A stretch of 64,000 bases of DNA from Rhytidiadelphus loreus (lineage: Eukaryota; Streptophyta; Bryopsida; Hypnales; Hylocomiaceae): contig OX344762.1 in NCBI GenBank assembly GCA_947034895.1, positions 73,340,981 to 73,404,980 of the forward strand. Reading direction: 5' to 3'. The position numbers and the translations under genes are program-made. Below, one piece after another: positions 40,726 to 53,600 of the stretch; the stretch's first letter is position 1; each line of letters begins with the position of its first letter. The notes beneath the pieces were generated by a model that made no database searches, was not told the origin of the DNA, and saw only the letters and a list, made by a program, of their open reading frames with translations.

Positions 40726-43700
40726 ATGAACAGATGCGCATCGCGACTCCAAGTCGTAGGCCTGCAACACCATTTCCATCGCGCCCAACTCCTCTCAATT
40801 CCACCGTACCTTCCTCAAGCTTCCAATTCTCCCCTTCTGATTCCCAACTTCTTCCCAACTCCCAGCTTTGCGAAAATCTCATCCGTGAGCTCCATTGCTC
40901 AGGTTCGTTGGAGCCACTCGAGGTCTGTCTTTCCTTCTCTCTCAAGTTTCCACTGGGGTTTTGGCAGGGTTTAGTGCTTTTCTTTGTGCGCCAAGCAAGA
41001 AATTCTGGAGACAATAAGTTCTTAAGCTCTTCTTTACTTTGCTTGTGCAAATGTGGAGTTCTGGAGAGAGGATTAGTGGTAAATGTGAATCTTTTTAAGG
41101 TTCTTGTGGAGTTTTTCGTTTGGGCGGAGTCATTAGTGATTAGTGGGTTGAGTAATGGAAGCTTGGTTAGGTTTTTGATTTCTGGTTTTGTAGTTTTTTT
41201 TCTTGATTTTCTGTGAGCTCTTTGGAGCTTTTTGCAGAAGTTTTGATTAAGGATGTGGTGCTGGGAGGATGCAATGATTGTCTTTGTATCAGGACCAAGA
41301 TTTCGTGGTTTTGAAATGAGCAATTTGGTTGATCGTGTTGTGAAAAATGTATTTCAGACAGGGTTAAAATTTATATCGCCGGGATGAGTGAAGAACATTG
41401 CATCTGTTGGTCACAAGACTAATAAGACTGAACGAAAGAAAGTTCTCATGTTTGCCTCTGTATAGTGGTAAGAAAAACATGAGGTTCAATTTGGGATTCT
41501 TGGTCTCTTAGGGGTTAAGATTAGGTTACGCATAACATTATCAAGCAATGCATGGGGATGTCTGTGGAGTTCAAGCATATAATTAGGCAGAATACGTTGC
41601 AATAGTCAAGCTAGGAGAATTATCATCTGGAGGACAAGATCAGTTTCAGGCCTTGTGTACACTTTGTTTAAACATTCAAATACCTATGCAATTCACGTAG
41701 ATTACCTTTTGGCGTAATGTTAAAATCTTGAGAAGTGAAAAACATTTGGCCTCTGACCATTTGTTTCGAAAAGATTTCTGCAGAGGCTAATAATGTTATT
41801 CTTTCAAGGAGTTAAATTGTTAATTATGACCTCGGCTCAGGTTCAAATTAGCCCCTTCGCGACCAAGGATTCTTAGCTTGAAAATGACTAACTCAATTGA
41901 TCCCGTTGTGAACAATATAACTCAGATGGTGCCAAACTTTATATTGAACAAAAAGAAGTCCTTATATGACCTACTCAAACTTCTTAGAATACAAGAGGCC
42001 AAATCTGGGTTTTTGGGTCCTGTAGAAACGTATAAAATATAAAAAGTAGATGGCGTTATGTAGACATTTCTAGTAGGGTAGATCAATTGTTCAGATATCT
42101 AAGGAAAAGGATGGATCACTGGAAGATAGTGACAAAGGTTTCTGTCATTTGATGCAGATGTAAAGCGCCTGCTGTGGGACAGGTTGCGGCCATAATCAGC
42201 GACATGGAGTTCACCAAGCCAGGGTTGGCGAAAACTTTCTGGGAGAGTTGTCGAAGAGAGGCCTATGCCTCACTCTACCATCCCTTTGTGGTTTCCTTGG
42301 CGGCTGGCACTTTGCCCAAGCAAGCATTCCAAAGTTACATGGCACAGGATGCCTATTTCTTGAAGGCCTTTAAGAGTGGGTGTGTTTCCTCACCTTTGTT
42401 TTTCGAACTATGGAGAATTAGAATACATTAGTAAGCTTACTTAACCGCAACCTTCTCCTTTTGTGACCACACTTGTCAAGTTGTCTTGTTTGCACAGTGT
42501 GCACTTGTTATTTGCGTAGCACTATTCTCTTCCACCTCTTTAGCGCTTGGAATTTGTATGCATTCTGGAAAATTTGGTGGTGCTTAGGCAGTGAAATATG
42601 TAGCTCTTTTCTCATATTGGGAGCTTCATGTATTGTGACCATGTTTTTCAGGTATCAAATGGCTATGGAGAGCACAGAGGACGAAGATGCAAAGGCCACT
42701 ATTGATTCCCTCATGAAAGCTGCAGAGGAAGAGCTTACGCTGCACTCGTCCATCATGCTGGTACCTTCATCTTTTTCTTACCCTCCATCTTTTGAATCCA
42801 TCCATTGAATCCTGAACATTTAGGGACCGGGGTAGTATAGAGGACTCGCTGAGCAAACTTAGCGTATGCAAGTAACGAAGTCCTGGTCGAAGTATTGAGG
42901 ACCCTAGTGTGTTTATCTAAACCGATGGTCCATGAGATCGCCCTCTAGGGACTCTTTTTGTAAATTCTTAATGAGACCCTCAACATAACCGTCATGCACA
43001 AGATAGGTTTCTGTATTTTTGAGCTTTCTACACTCTGGAGTTGCCGTACCATTTCATTAACCCAAGCAGTCTTTTCCTTCGAAATAAAATACTCAATATA
43101 ATAAGTAGGTAGCAATTCTTTTGGATTTTGAATACTTTTCTGGCTCTGGACGGAAATTGTACTTCAAGAGTGTGCAGTAGTCTTTGATTGGTCATCGCAA
43201 TGTGAAGCTCTCTTGTTGTGTACGGTCGCAGGTCATGTGAATGTTGGAGTGCCTGATTCTAATTGGTGGCTGTTTGATTACAGTCATTGGATGGTACTGA
43301 TCAGAAGGGCTTCGAACCAAATATGGAGACAGTGGCTTATTGTGATTTTCTGCAATTCGCAGCTACTGGAAGCAACGAGTTGGGAATCAAAAGTGCTAAG
43401 ATTATAGCTGCGATGACTCCTTGCATGCGGTTGTATGCATTTCTGGGACAGGAAATCAAGAAACACGTCAAGCAAGTGCCTGATCACCCATATCAAGATT
43501 GGATTGACACATACTCTGCTTCCGAATTTGAGGTATAAGGGTACTCGCTTGTGACTGATTGATGACACACAACTGTGTTTTCTATATAATCAGACTGTTT
43601 CAGGAAATTTAGACTACTTCATAAAGAGAATATTTGAGGCTTCCCTATTGTCACAGTGGTTACGCAGAGAGTCAACCCCTCCATGATACGTAGAGAGGCG

Positions 43701-45850
43701 TGTGTGTGATCATTGTAACCCAGGGGGACCTTTCCGGAATAGGATTGTGAATGATCATGGTGTCCATAATGGAACTCCCAATGAATAATGATTCTCTTCA
43801 TAATGCAGTCTCTAGAAATTCACGAAACAATCTAATTTTAGTGAAAACCTTGGTTAAGTTATGTGTTGTGTACCTTATAAGCGATCATGTGTTCAAGTTT
43901 CCAGGGATCTCATCATGTTTGCATTCGCTTTCTTTTTCCAGCTAAAGAGAATTACGTGTTCTGAGAGAACAATGTTTTCCATGCAGGCAGCGGCTTCCAA
44001 GGTGGAGGAGCTGCTAGACAAACTAACAAAAGGTTTGACTGAAGACAAGGAGATATTGATTCTATATAATCTTTACCGGCATGCCATGACCTTGGAGGTG
44101 AATTTCTTTAGTGCCCAGTCATTGGGGCCTGTGCACATACCGTTCTTCAAATTTCAAGCGAAGACTCCAGAGAATCGTCTGTTACTTGTGTCTGACTTCG
44201 ATTCCACATGCACGATCTCTGATTCCTGCCCCGTGTTGGCCGACCTGACTGTACAAATTGCTGGGAAAACTCACAGTGGTCGTTCAGCTGGTGACTCAGC
44301 GTCCAGCTTATTAAGGAAGAAATGGGATGATCTTGTTATGCACTACATGGACGAGTATGAAGAAATTTTGAATCGAAACCTGTCGAATCTAGATCATGGT
44401 GAGGGTACTGTTTGCTTTCTTTTAAGGAATATGTTTAATTGTGCTTTCATTGGGAGATCACTTAATCGAGCTCACTGGAGAGAGCACTTTTGAGTACTAC
44501 AAGAGCCAAACTCTCTTGAGATCAAATTGTTTTCTCACGCAATGTATTGGATGTTCTCTAACTTATGCAAATCATTCAAACTGAGAGGTTGTAGACCACT
44601 ACTGAAAGGACAGCAGACAACCCGATTTCATTCGAATGTCAGTGGCCGTAGACATTTTATCAAGTCATACTTACACTCAAGTGACTAATTGAAGGCCAAC
44701 CGTTTGGTTTTCTCTTTGCTGATGCCAGTCATGGATTGTGCAGGCAGTGGAAAAGCACCCACTGTAGACGACTTACTAGAGTTTCTGAAGGAAATGTCTG
44801 ACTTTGAACAAAAGGGGAATGCGAGAGTGGAAGAGGCTGAAGTACTGAAAGGCTTGTCCCCAGCTGCAATCCGAGACTCTGGAAATGCCATGCCTCTTCG
44901 TGAGGGTTGTTCCGACTTTTTTAAGCGTCTGGGCTCCCAAGAGTTTCACGTTGACACGCACATACTCTCCCTTTGTTGGAGTAAAATATTCATTGAAGCT
45001 GTTTTAGAGCAAGGTAATCCCTCTAGCAACATGCTTCACCTCCAGTACAAAAACAACGCCAATTTTGTTGAATTCCTGAACTTTTATGATACTAAGGTCA
45101 CTGCACCAAATTGTGACCCTTACCCAACAGCGACCTGTTTAGAATCTTGCCTAAAATGTACATGTTCATGAATATGAGAGCTTAGGTTCAATTTCAGGTA
45201 CAGTTGCATTTATCTCTTGAATAATTCATAGTTTAATCAGACAGCCTAATAATTTCACACCAACATGCATTGGAGTTTCATGTTTTCGATTGCTAGAGTG
45301 AACAGAAATTAGAAAATTAAGGCAGTTGAATAGCGGGAACCTTGTTTAAAGGCTTATTTGGATGCTTTTAGGTGTACTGTACAGACCTGAAAATTCCGCA
45401 CATTGACTTCCTATTGTTATGTACGCAGGTGAAATCCTTATTCCAAATATAATCACCAACGAACTTGTGTTCGATGAAAACGCATCCACTGGGAAGATGA
45501 TTCTGAACTTGGAAACTGCTCTTGACAAACAAAGACACTTCCTGGAGATTTTGGATCACTTCAAAGTGGAAGCTCCTGCTCATCAACGAGTGCACTCTGT
45601 TTTCGTTGGTGACAGTTTAACTGATCTTCTGTGCCTCCTCGGAGCAGACGTGGGGATCGTACTTGGGGATAGCAGCACCCTGAAGCAGGTGTACGGGGAG
45701 AAAATGACTTCTCTTTTCAGGAAGGCTTTGGCTCTGGAGCAGCCGAACATGGCGAACGTGGAGAGTGGTTGTGTATTCACTGTCTCCAGTTGGTACGAGG
45801 TGGAGGCCTTTCTCTTGGGTCCTGCCAATGGCGCAGTTTGGGGAGTTTAG
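40726..45850 (+). CDS. TH2: Thiamin monophosphate phosphatase TH2 (TenA-HAD fusion)
   Basis: Exons: 40726-40902 (inferred targeting exon), 42183-42379, 42652-42760, 43284-43532, 43987-44398, 44744-45013, 45429-45850. Phases match and the product is about 611 residues (Arabidopsis TH2 is of similar length). The N-terminal 59 residues are Arg/Ser/Pro-rich without acids, fitting a mitochondrial or plastid transit peptide. Next is a TenA domain (FWESCRREAYASLYHPFV, YMAQDAYFLKAF, MTPCMRLYAFLGQEI, HPYQDWIDTYSASEFE). The HAD phosphatase follows, with nucleophile motif SDFDST (about D314) and the distal motif VFVGDSLTDLLCLLGAD. TH2 dephosphorylates thiamin monophosphate to thiamin, and its TenA part salvages pyrimidine breakdown products. 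All HAD acidic residues are present. The exon 1 junction (a 1.28-kb intron) is the least certain part; the coding start could instead lie near MEFTKPGL. That intron carries two copies of a repeat. Confidence 0.9.
41290..42030. repeat. Two diverged repeat copies in TH2 intron 1
   Basis: Segments at about 41290-41514 and 41845-42030 share GACCAAG.ATT, TGAAAATGA..AA, TTGAT(C)..GTTGTGAA.AAT and AAATTTATAT/AACTTTATAT. The first ends in GGGGTTAA, and the second starts TTAGCCCCTTCG, like a mutated TTAA border. They are probably TTAA-type elements. Confidence 0.45.
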
Positions 45851-46555
45851 ATTTCTGTCTTTTCTCCTCTGGAGATGACCGAAGTGGTTTAGGATTTAGG
45901 GTTGCATACCCCCAGGTTTTGGTTCTGCGTCTCAAGGGAAAGTGGAGACTGGGTTTTACAAGGACTGGAACAAGAATTGGGACTGCCAAATCTCTTGAGC
46001 CATGTTCATAAGGACGACTCTAAACCTTGCCTTGAAACCTCCAGAAACCTCAATAATACTTTTATTGATACAATTTACTTTAATTTACAATGTCCTTAAA
46101 CATTACTCGGCAATGAAAGCGGGGTATCATTAGAGCCATATGACTGAGGTTGGCCTATATTTCATCAGAAAATTACAACATGGTTCAATCCTGCAACGAT
46201 TTTCTCTTTGATTCTTCTCAATTGCAGTGACTTGTCAAGTTTGGGTTTTTTCCTACATTCTTGACTTACTGTATGTGTTGAATTTGTGTTGAATTTTGGC
46301 ACTTAACAATGACAGTATTTTGCCTCTTAGATTGTACTGTGGGAACTTCTGGCCATGATGAATTATGTTATGAAGCTTTACACATTGGCTTGAAACCTGT
46401 TAGGACCTATGATACAATAGACTTTAAAGTACAAGTGCATGAAGCAAAAGTGATCAGAATAAATAAAAAGTTAGCGCATTTGTGTACCATTCTCAAATGG
46501 TATTAGAAGAAGTGTATGACATTTCTTACTCATTTTTCATTCTCTACTAGCTTAA

Positions 46556-46930
46556 CCCTAGAAGGATGCCATGCCATGGACACTAAGTGTCCAATGGATG
46601 ATAGAGAATCCTCCTATGTAGGATAGAAGTGCAATTGTTCATCCTTGAAATTTGGGGTGAAAAGAAAAGGTCTTGTAGAGTAGTTTGACCTCCAATGAGT
46701 AGTATTGAGTTTTTCTATGCAAATGATTTACACAATACCAAAAAAGTTGATTTCCATAGGCACAAGTCCATCTTTCCAAGGTTGATCTTTAAAGGATGAG
46801 ACCTATCACCAAGGTACTTAAGCAAAAATGATTTGATTTTTGGACCACAAGATGCATTCTTCATTTCTATAGTGAAATGGAAAGTTGTCCATTGACCACT
46901 CCACTTTTGGGCCTCAACATTCTTATAGGG
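46556..46930. mobile_element. TTAA-flanked composite MITE, 375 bp
   Basis: The ends are CCCTAGAAGGATG and CATTCTTATAGGG, inverted at 11 of 13 positions, each bordered by TTAA (46552-46555, 46931-46934). The left 200 bp match family D (14269-14494) in reverse orientation. The right 120 bp match 14510-14640 in forward orientation, so it is a rearranged composite. Confidence 0.65.
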
Positions 46931-47040
46931 TTAAGGTTAAGATTTGACATCATGAGTAATATTCTATATTAGTTAACCCCTTGAGGAATAGGTGTTGAAA
47001 TTTTGAACATATGGATGAATGCAAATACATCTTGAGCATA

Positions 47041-48490
47041 CAAAAATGAGTTTTTTCATCCTTTGATTTTTTTAAAGATTCTTATGTTAGTTCTTCAACA
47101 TTTATATAGTATAGATTATGAAGACTTTATATTCTATAATTCAAAGGGTTGAATAGGTTTGACCTTAACCCCTCACCGCCCAAGGCCTAACCATGTCAAA
47201 AAACATCCTTGCCTTTCAAGTGTTATAAGTCTAAATGTGAGTATGGTATGAAAATCTCAACCGTACAATCTTGTAGTGTGCATGTTGTATATGGTGTAAA
47301 TCAAATTTGGGGTCATTTGACCGCATAGATTGAAAGATTATAATGTTCTAGTGTTGAAAAAAGATGCTGAAATTGATTTCTAAACCTACTTAAATGAAAA
47401 AACTTTAATCTACAAAGTGATTCAAAATCAAAAGACAAATACTTTGGTGGAAACAAAAAACCATTCAATTGACTCATTGCGTTTACAAAATTGTTTTGCA
47501 ATGTTAGAAAACAATGAAAAAGGTAGCAAAAAAATACATCTATAGTTGAATCTACCTCTACTAAAATGCTTCTCAGTCAATCATAACTTCTTGTATTGAT
47601 ATGAAATTTTTACCACAAGAACTAGACTAGTTTGTGCAACTTTTCTAATAAAAATTATTGGAAAAAAAACCTATATGAAGAAGTTATAAGCCGCCAAAGT
47701 TCACTGTAATGCAAAAATGTCTAGATTTTGAACTTTGAATTGCTCCCAAGCATTCAAAATAACTTGGATTGGCATGAAAACTTTACCACAATAATTAGAA
47801 TTTACGGGGAATAACATACAACAAATTTTATTGAAAAATAACATTTGATGAAAAAGATACAAGCCCCCGAAAGCCCCCGAAGTTGAAGCCATCTCAATGC
47901 AGTATGGTGAACTCAAATTGAACCTGCAAACTTTGAATGGCTTTCCAAAACTCAATACATCTTAGATTTATGTGAAAATTTTATTACAAAAAATAGACTA
48001 GTATGCGCAACTTTCACAACAAGTTTTATTGAATTTGGACATTGGATGCAAAAGTTACAGCACTTTGAAGTTGACTGTTAAACTGTGTGAGGATACTTTT
48101 GGTCCCCTTGGGCGGTGAGGGGTTAAAAAATAACTTTTCCAATTCAAAAAATGATGTGTAGAAAATGACTTGAATCAAAAAGTAAAATAGAAAATCTTCA
48201 TAAAATACTATGATTAGAAATTAACATTTTGAACTGAAAGGAAAAAAATCATATAAAAATTGCAAATATTCAATCTACAATCAATTTTAGAATGAATATT
48301 CAATTTTAGGCTTCAAATTTCATTGAAAAATATTGTTTTGGGTACTAGTTGATCTGACCGTATGGAAATGATCTATGGACCATATTTTACAACTATAGTT
48401 TAAGAGCCATTGTTAAATTATTATTCTCAGTTGCATTTTATAATACATCTTCACAATTTTAGAAATTTGGACTACCTTTTAGTCTTTAAG
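47041..48490. repeat. Repeat copy 1, interrupted by the 954-bp TTAA element
   Basis: 47041-47164 plus 48127-48490 are collinear with 49373-49915 (shared: GAGTTTTTTCAT.CTTTGATT, TTCTTATGTT.AGTTCTTCAA, AAATATTCAATCTACAATC, TTTTACAACTAT). The interruption is exactly the element at 47169-48122 with its TTAA copies. Confidence 0.75.
47169..48122. mobile_element. 954-bp TTAA-flanked element with perfect 17-bp inverted ends
   Basis: The ends CCCCTCACCGCCCAAGG (47169-47185) and CCTTGGGCGGTGAGGGG (48106-48122) are perfect inverted repeats, bordered by TTAA at 47165-47168 and 48123-48126. The duplicate locus at 49517 has a single TCAA at the corresponding point, as expected for an empty site. The interior has about three diverged units of 160-190 bp (from about 47540, 47705 and 47890), each with GA.ATGAAA.TTTTACCACAA, CAACTTT..AA.AAATTTTATTG and GAAGTT. 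No transposase frame is present. TTAA duplication and CCC..GGG ends resemble piggyBac-type elements. Confidence 0.8.
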
Positions 48491-48664
48491 TGGTTTAGAG
48501 GATTAGAATAAACATGCTTAGTAATATTATGGAAAAAAAATTTAGCATGCAATGATTCATATATTACCCTTTAATTGCAAGTCTTCCATTCTCTTGTGGC
48601 TAATCATTTCTTGTTTTACCATCCTCTTAACTATTTTCTCCATCATTCTTATACTTAATGTCTT

Positions 48665-49179
48665 TCACAAGGATAGTCTTCTAATTCGATCAAAAACGTC
48701 GTAATTAACCAACTTTGGTATCAGCAATTCAATCCATATCCAGATAGTGCAAATGAAAACGATGACGATGATTACAAGAAAATGAGATTGGTGATAACTG
48801 AAGGAATCATGCAGCAAGGAGAACTCACGATCAACGATTTCCACCTTTAATTTTCTAGCATCAAATTTTGCTAATCGGTACCGTATCTTCCCAAGAAAGG
48901 GGATTCGGTTGCAATTAACTGCGACCATTTCCTTGAGGATAGATCTCATATAATTTCTCGGTGGGCAGTAGGTACCGAATCGTGATCCACCAGATGGTAC
49001 ACGTACTCCCCATGAGACAAACAACAAGAATGTCTTGGCAGCGATCCTCTGACTAGCAGTGGAACCTCGTGCTCGGCCAGCTTGTTGGCCACCACCAGCT
49101 GAGCAACACCAATACCAGAGTTCGCTTGAGAATTCATGGCCTGATTCATGGTTCTCTTAATTGGTTGCAGAAGAAGCAA
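48665..49179 (-). pseudogene. Protein-like island, unrecognised, possibly frameshifted
   Basis: On the minus strand a frame MNSQANSGIGVAQLVVANKL (from 49140) runs into a second overlapping frame that continues to 48665. The second frame is basic (KIRYRLAKFDARKLKVEI) and ends with a strongly hydrophobic segment (FLVIIVIVFICTIWIWIE), a probable membrane span. It is GC-richer than its surroundings and sits between the two copies of a direct repeat. I recognise no family. It may be a gene fragment captured by a mobile element or a small orphan gene with an unseen intron. Confidence 0.3.
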
Positions 49180-49372
49180 CGTTGGATGACGTGATCAGAA
49201 TGCCGCTGCTTGCATCGGAGCTCTTGCATCGATCGGAGCTCAAGAAAACAGATGCGATGGTGTACCGCTCATTATGAAACATGCATATGCAAGCTACAAC
49301 TTCAGTGAAGGCAAGAAAAATGCAAGAAAAATAAGTTAAAAAATATTGTCAGTGACAGCAAGTTGTAGTTGC

Positions 49373-49915
49373 TCAAAATTGAGTTTTTTCATGCTTTGAT
49401 TTTTTTTGGAAGATTCTTATGTTTAGTTCTTCAACATTTCAGTATACTTAGTATAGATTCTCAAGACTTTGCTTTGCAAATATTCTATGATTCAAAGGGT
49501 CTTAGTATGTATGGTCTCAAAAAATAACTTAAGTTTTTATCAATTCAAATAATGACCCTTTAAAAACTACTTGAATGAATAAATTAAATTAAATTAAAAT
49601 CTTCAAAAATCTCTATGTTTAGAATTCAAAATTTTGAACTTGAAGGAAGAAAAAAAAGCTTGTAAGAATCACAAATATTCAATCTACAATCGATTTTAGA
49701 CGGAGTTTCCAATTTGGAGCTTCAAGTTCTTGTTGAAAATTTATATTAATTAGTGCGTTAGTTGATTTGTTGATCTAATCTAAATGGATATGATCTGTGG
49801 ATCACATTTTACAACTATTGTTTGAGAGTCACCATTGAATTATTATTCTAAATTGCATTTTTATAATACATCTTTATAATTTTAGGAATTTAAACTACCC
49901 CTCGGTCTTTAAAGG
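49373..49915. repeat. Repeat copy 2 (empty-site copy)
   Basis: Collinear with 47041-47164 plus 48127-48490 but without the 954-bp insertion. TCAA at 49517-49520 marks the insertion point. The right end is CTTTAAAGGGTGAA, compatible with a decayed TTAA-type terminus. Confidence 0.7.
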
Positions 49916-50674
49916 GTGAATAAAAGATGTCTACATGTACTTTGGTAAACAATATATTTTACCTTTTTTATTTTTGTTCTAGATTTTGCCAATTCCATCA
50001 AAGCCAAGGCCAGGGATTTGCCAAAAAAAATTCTTATTTTAATGAACCATATAATCCGAATGGAGGAAATTAGTGAAATTTATTATTCAAAATTTTTAAA
50101 CAGAACATACCGAGAGCACCCTCAACGTGTCGTAGCGTCAGAAATCCCCAAGGAGCCAATCAAAATAGCACCGGGAACAAACGCTGCGAACACGCGTTCC
50201 CCTCGCTCCCCTCACGGTAAACCCCCTCCCCACGGCAATACACCCTCTACCCATACCCTTTTCGCCGTCCTCCTCCACTGTTGACAGACAGATAGCGCTC
50301 GCCCACTGCGTGGCAATCCTCGCTCAAATTGCTCCACCACGATTGCTTCCGCCATTACCCTTTTTCCTCACCGCCATTTCGCTCCACCCCAGATCTCCGA
50401 TTACCGTCATCACTCTCACATTTCATTGCTACTTCTCCACATTCGCCTCAATTCCTACAATGACACAACGCGACGACGTCGCAGCAATCCTCGTAGAAAA
50501 CATCTTAGGGTGACAGAATCGGACCGCAATTGCTGCAATTTTCGAACGAGGGGAAGATTCTTCAAAGCCCATGATGGGTTCGGGTTGAATTTGGTGCAGA
50601 GGACTGGTTGTGAGCAAATTTGGTCAGAATTTGGTATAGGATTTGCATTTGCCCGTGGTAGTTGAAGCTCGCAA

Positions 50675-53600
50675 ATGGCTATGGCGGAGCTTAGTTGCAC
50701 TCTTTCCAGAGTTAGCCTCCCGTCATCGTTCCAGCGATCTCACGGTCCACATAGCGACCTCGTTGCCTTCCCCCGTGAGCTTACTGTGGGAGGAGCCAAG
50801 AGATGTTCTCGTCGTCGTGAGCTTTGTCGAGCTTCTGCGCTTCTTGAGCTTGTCCCTGCTCACGTTTCCAAGAAGAACCTGAACTACGAGCTCCTTCGCT
50901 TCGACGCCGTGAAGCGAAAAGCCGTGGACTTGCTTGTGGTGGGCGCGGGTCCCGCGGGGTTGGCGGTGGCGCAGCGGGTCTCCAAAGCAGGGGTGAGCGT
51001 GTGCGTGGTCGACCCGGCTCCGCAGAGCGTGTGGCCGAATAACTATGGGGTTTGGGTGGACGAGTTCGAGGCGCTGGATCTCTTGGATTGCTTGGATTAC
51101 ACGTGGGCGAGTGCTGTGGTGTACCTGGATGATGAGAAGGAGAAGACGCTGGAGAGACCGTATGGAAGGGTGAATCGTACAAGGTTGAAATCGAAAATGC
51201 TGGAGGCGTGTGTGGCGAATGGGGTGCAGTTTCATCAAGCTAAGGTTAGGGTTACGATATCTTAGCAATTGGTGACGGATTTTGCTCTTAGCAATTTGAT
51301 TTCCTGGAGTGACTTTGGCATGGTTTTCGGCGCTAGAGTTTTCCTTAGGATCCACACTATTTCAGATTTTTGATTGCAAACCCCTGTTCATGGCATTATG
51401 CATTAAATTCTCGCCTATTTTCTCAAGGAACAAGGTCTGCACACCCAGTTTTAAATGACTTTTAGGGTAACTCTATTATTCTACTCATTCTGGGTGTCAG
51501 CAATTGGTTCGGGAATTTGCCCATAGCAATTTGGTGACTTTCGCATGGCATCCGGCACTAGAGTTGTTCTTAAGGTCCACACCATTCCAGATTTTTTATT
51601 GCAAACCCCTTTTAATGGCATTGTTCATTAAATTCATGGCTACTTTTGCAATGAAATAAGGTCAGCATACTCAATTTGAGTGACTTGCAGGAGAATTCTA
51701 TTATCCTGCTCATTCTGGACGTCTGTTTCGTTTTGTTGGATATTGACAAGAATTTCGTGTGTTTGTAGGTCAAAGACGTAGACCACAATCCATCCAAGTC
51801 GTTTGTGACCTGTGAAGATGGCACGCTGATTGAGGCAGCTGTTGTGCTTGATGCAACGGGACATTCCAGGCGGCTCGTGAAGTACGATAAGCCTTTCAAT
51901 CCAGGGTATCAAATTGCTTACGGAATTGTTGCGGAGGTAACGAATCTTGTGAATGTTTTTGAGCATGTTTCTGCAACTATTGCTCAAGTCGTTGCACTCA
52001 ATTGAATTAGTAGTGAAAGCAGCCGTGAGGGCGTTGCGGTTGGATTGGATATTGTGAAGCAGATCTACCTATCCTTTGTTTTTTAATTGGCTTGAGGAGG
52101 CCTTAGTCAATGTTCTTTTGAAGTAAAAAGTGTTGGTGATCGCGTTGGCAGGTAGATAGCCACCCTTTCGATGTGAACAAGATGCTGTTCATGGACTGGC
52201 GAGATTCGCATTTGCAAGGGAACAAAGAGTTGCAGCAGAGCAATTTGAAGCTGCCGACCTTCTTATATGCCATGCCTTTTTCAGCTAATCACATATTTCT
52301 AGGTCAGTTGTTATGATAAGTTCAGATTCTTTAATTGTGGATAATGGCTATCTTGACGCCTCATTGTGGCTGGTTGTCAGTAGAAGTAATGAATGTGAAT
52401 CGAAGATACAAATAGAGAAGAGACGTAGCATGATCAATGAAATGCTTGTCGTCGTCAGATAAACTTGGATTTGCCATTTTGCACGTTCAAAGTCATTTAG
52501 TTCTAGGGTTTTGAAAGTATGTTGTCATTCATGTTGACTTCCAACAGGGTGTGGTATATTGGTTTCCAGAGGAAACATCGTTGGTGGCTCGGCCAGGCGT
52601 ACCGATGGATGTCATCCAAAAACGCATGGAGTTGCGTTTAAAACACTTAGGCATCCACGTCCGCAGCATTGAGGAAGACGAGTGAGTCCTTGTTTGATTC
52701 CAGTTAGTCACAATCAAAAGTTTTATCCTGGAACAGACTTTTCTTTTGTGATGATGATCAGCCTGCAAAATGTTGCAACTGTTCAGACAATGCTAATCGA
52801 TGGTAAGTGTACACATTTGTGTTTTGCTAGGAGATGCATCATTCCTATGGGCGGTGTATTACCTGTCATCCCGCAAAGAGTGCTTGGTATTGGTGGAACT
52901 GCAGGAATGGTCCATCCATCAACTGGTATTCCTTCTGACCACTTTGTGTTTTCTTTAATCCCCAAGTGCCTAAGCTAATAATAGAAGATCCACTTTGGAA
53001 GCTGACAGTCGGTTCGATTAATTTCAAAACATATTTCTACCGTTCAAAAGCTTAGGGTTAGATTCTTCTTTCTATTCGTACATTTTGTTACTTTCCTTGA
53101 AGTGCCCTTAATGGTTTATTACAACATGAGACCACTTTTGGCCATTGGGCACTTAGGGGTTATCTGCTGAACATGATCTATATTGTCTTGGATGAATATG
53201 TACGAAGGTGTGAAGCCTGAGCAATGTCTTCTTTTCATTCCTTGTTTGATTTTTACAAAAAAATTGATATGAGCGTTTTTTCCCCAATAAACTCGTGCAG
53301 GATACATGGTTGCAAGGACATTAGCCGCAGCACCAACTTTGGCAGAGTCCGTTTTACAGAAACTAGGAGTTTCCGGAAGCAACCATATCCCTAGCAGACC
53401 GCAAAACCCTCCGAATGTGGTATCTTCAACACCCTCGCCAGGAAACGAGGCTTCATCAGTTGAAGATGGCTCTGGTCCAAAAGGGGATGATCTGGCAGCT
53501 GGTGTGTGGGCAGATTTGTGGCCTTTGGAACGACAACAGCAGCGAGCGTTTTTCTGTTTTGGGATGGAAGTTCTCGTGAAGGTAATGCAATTTACTGATG

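Larger units (their letters stand above)
45851..50674. other. Intergenic block of nested TTAA-type repeats
   Basis: No intact gene is seen. It holds elements at 46556-46930 and 47169-48122, a direct duplication (47041-48490 and 49373-49915) and a GC-richer protein-like island at 48665-49179 on the minus strand. The last few hundred bases (from about 50100) rise in GC and probably hold the LCYB promoter and 5' UTR. Confidence 0.5.
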
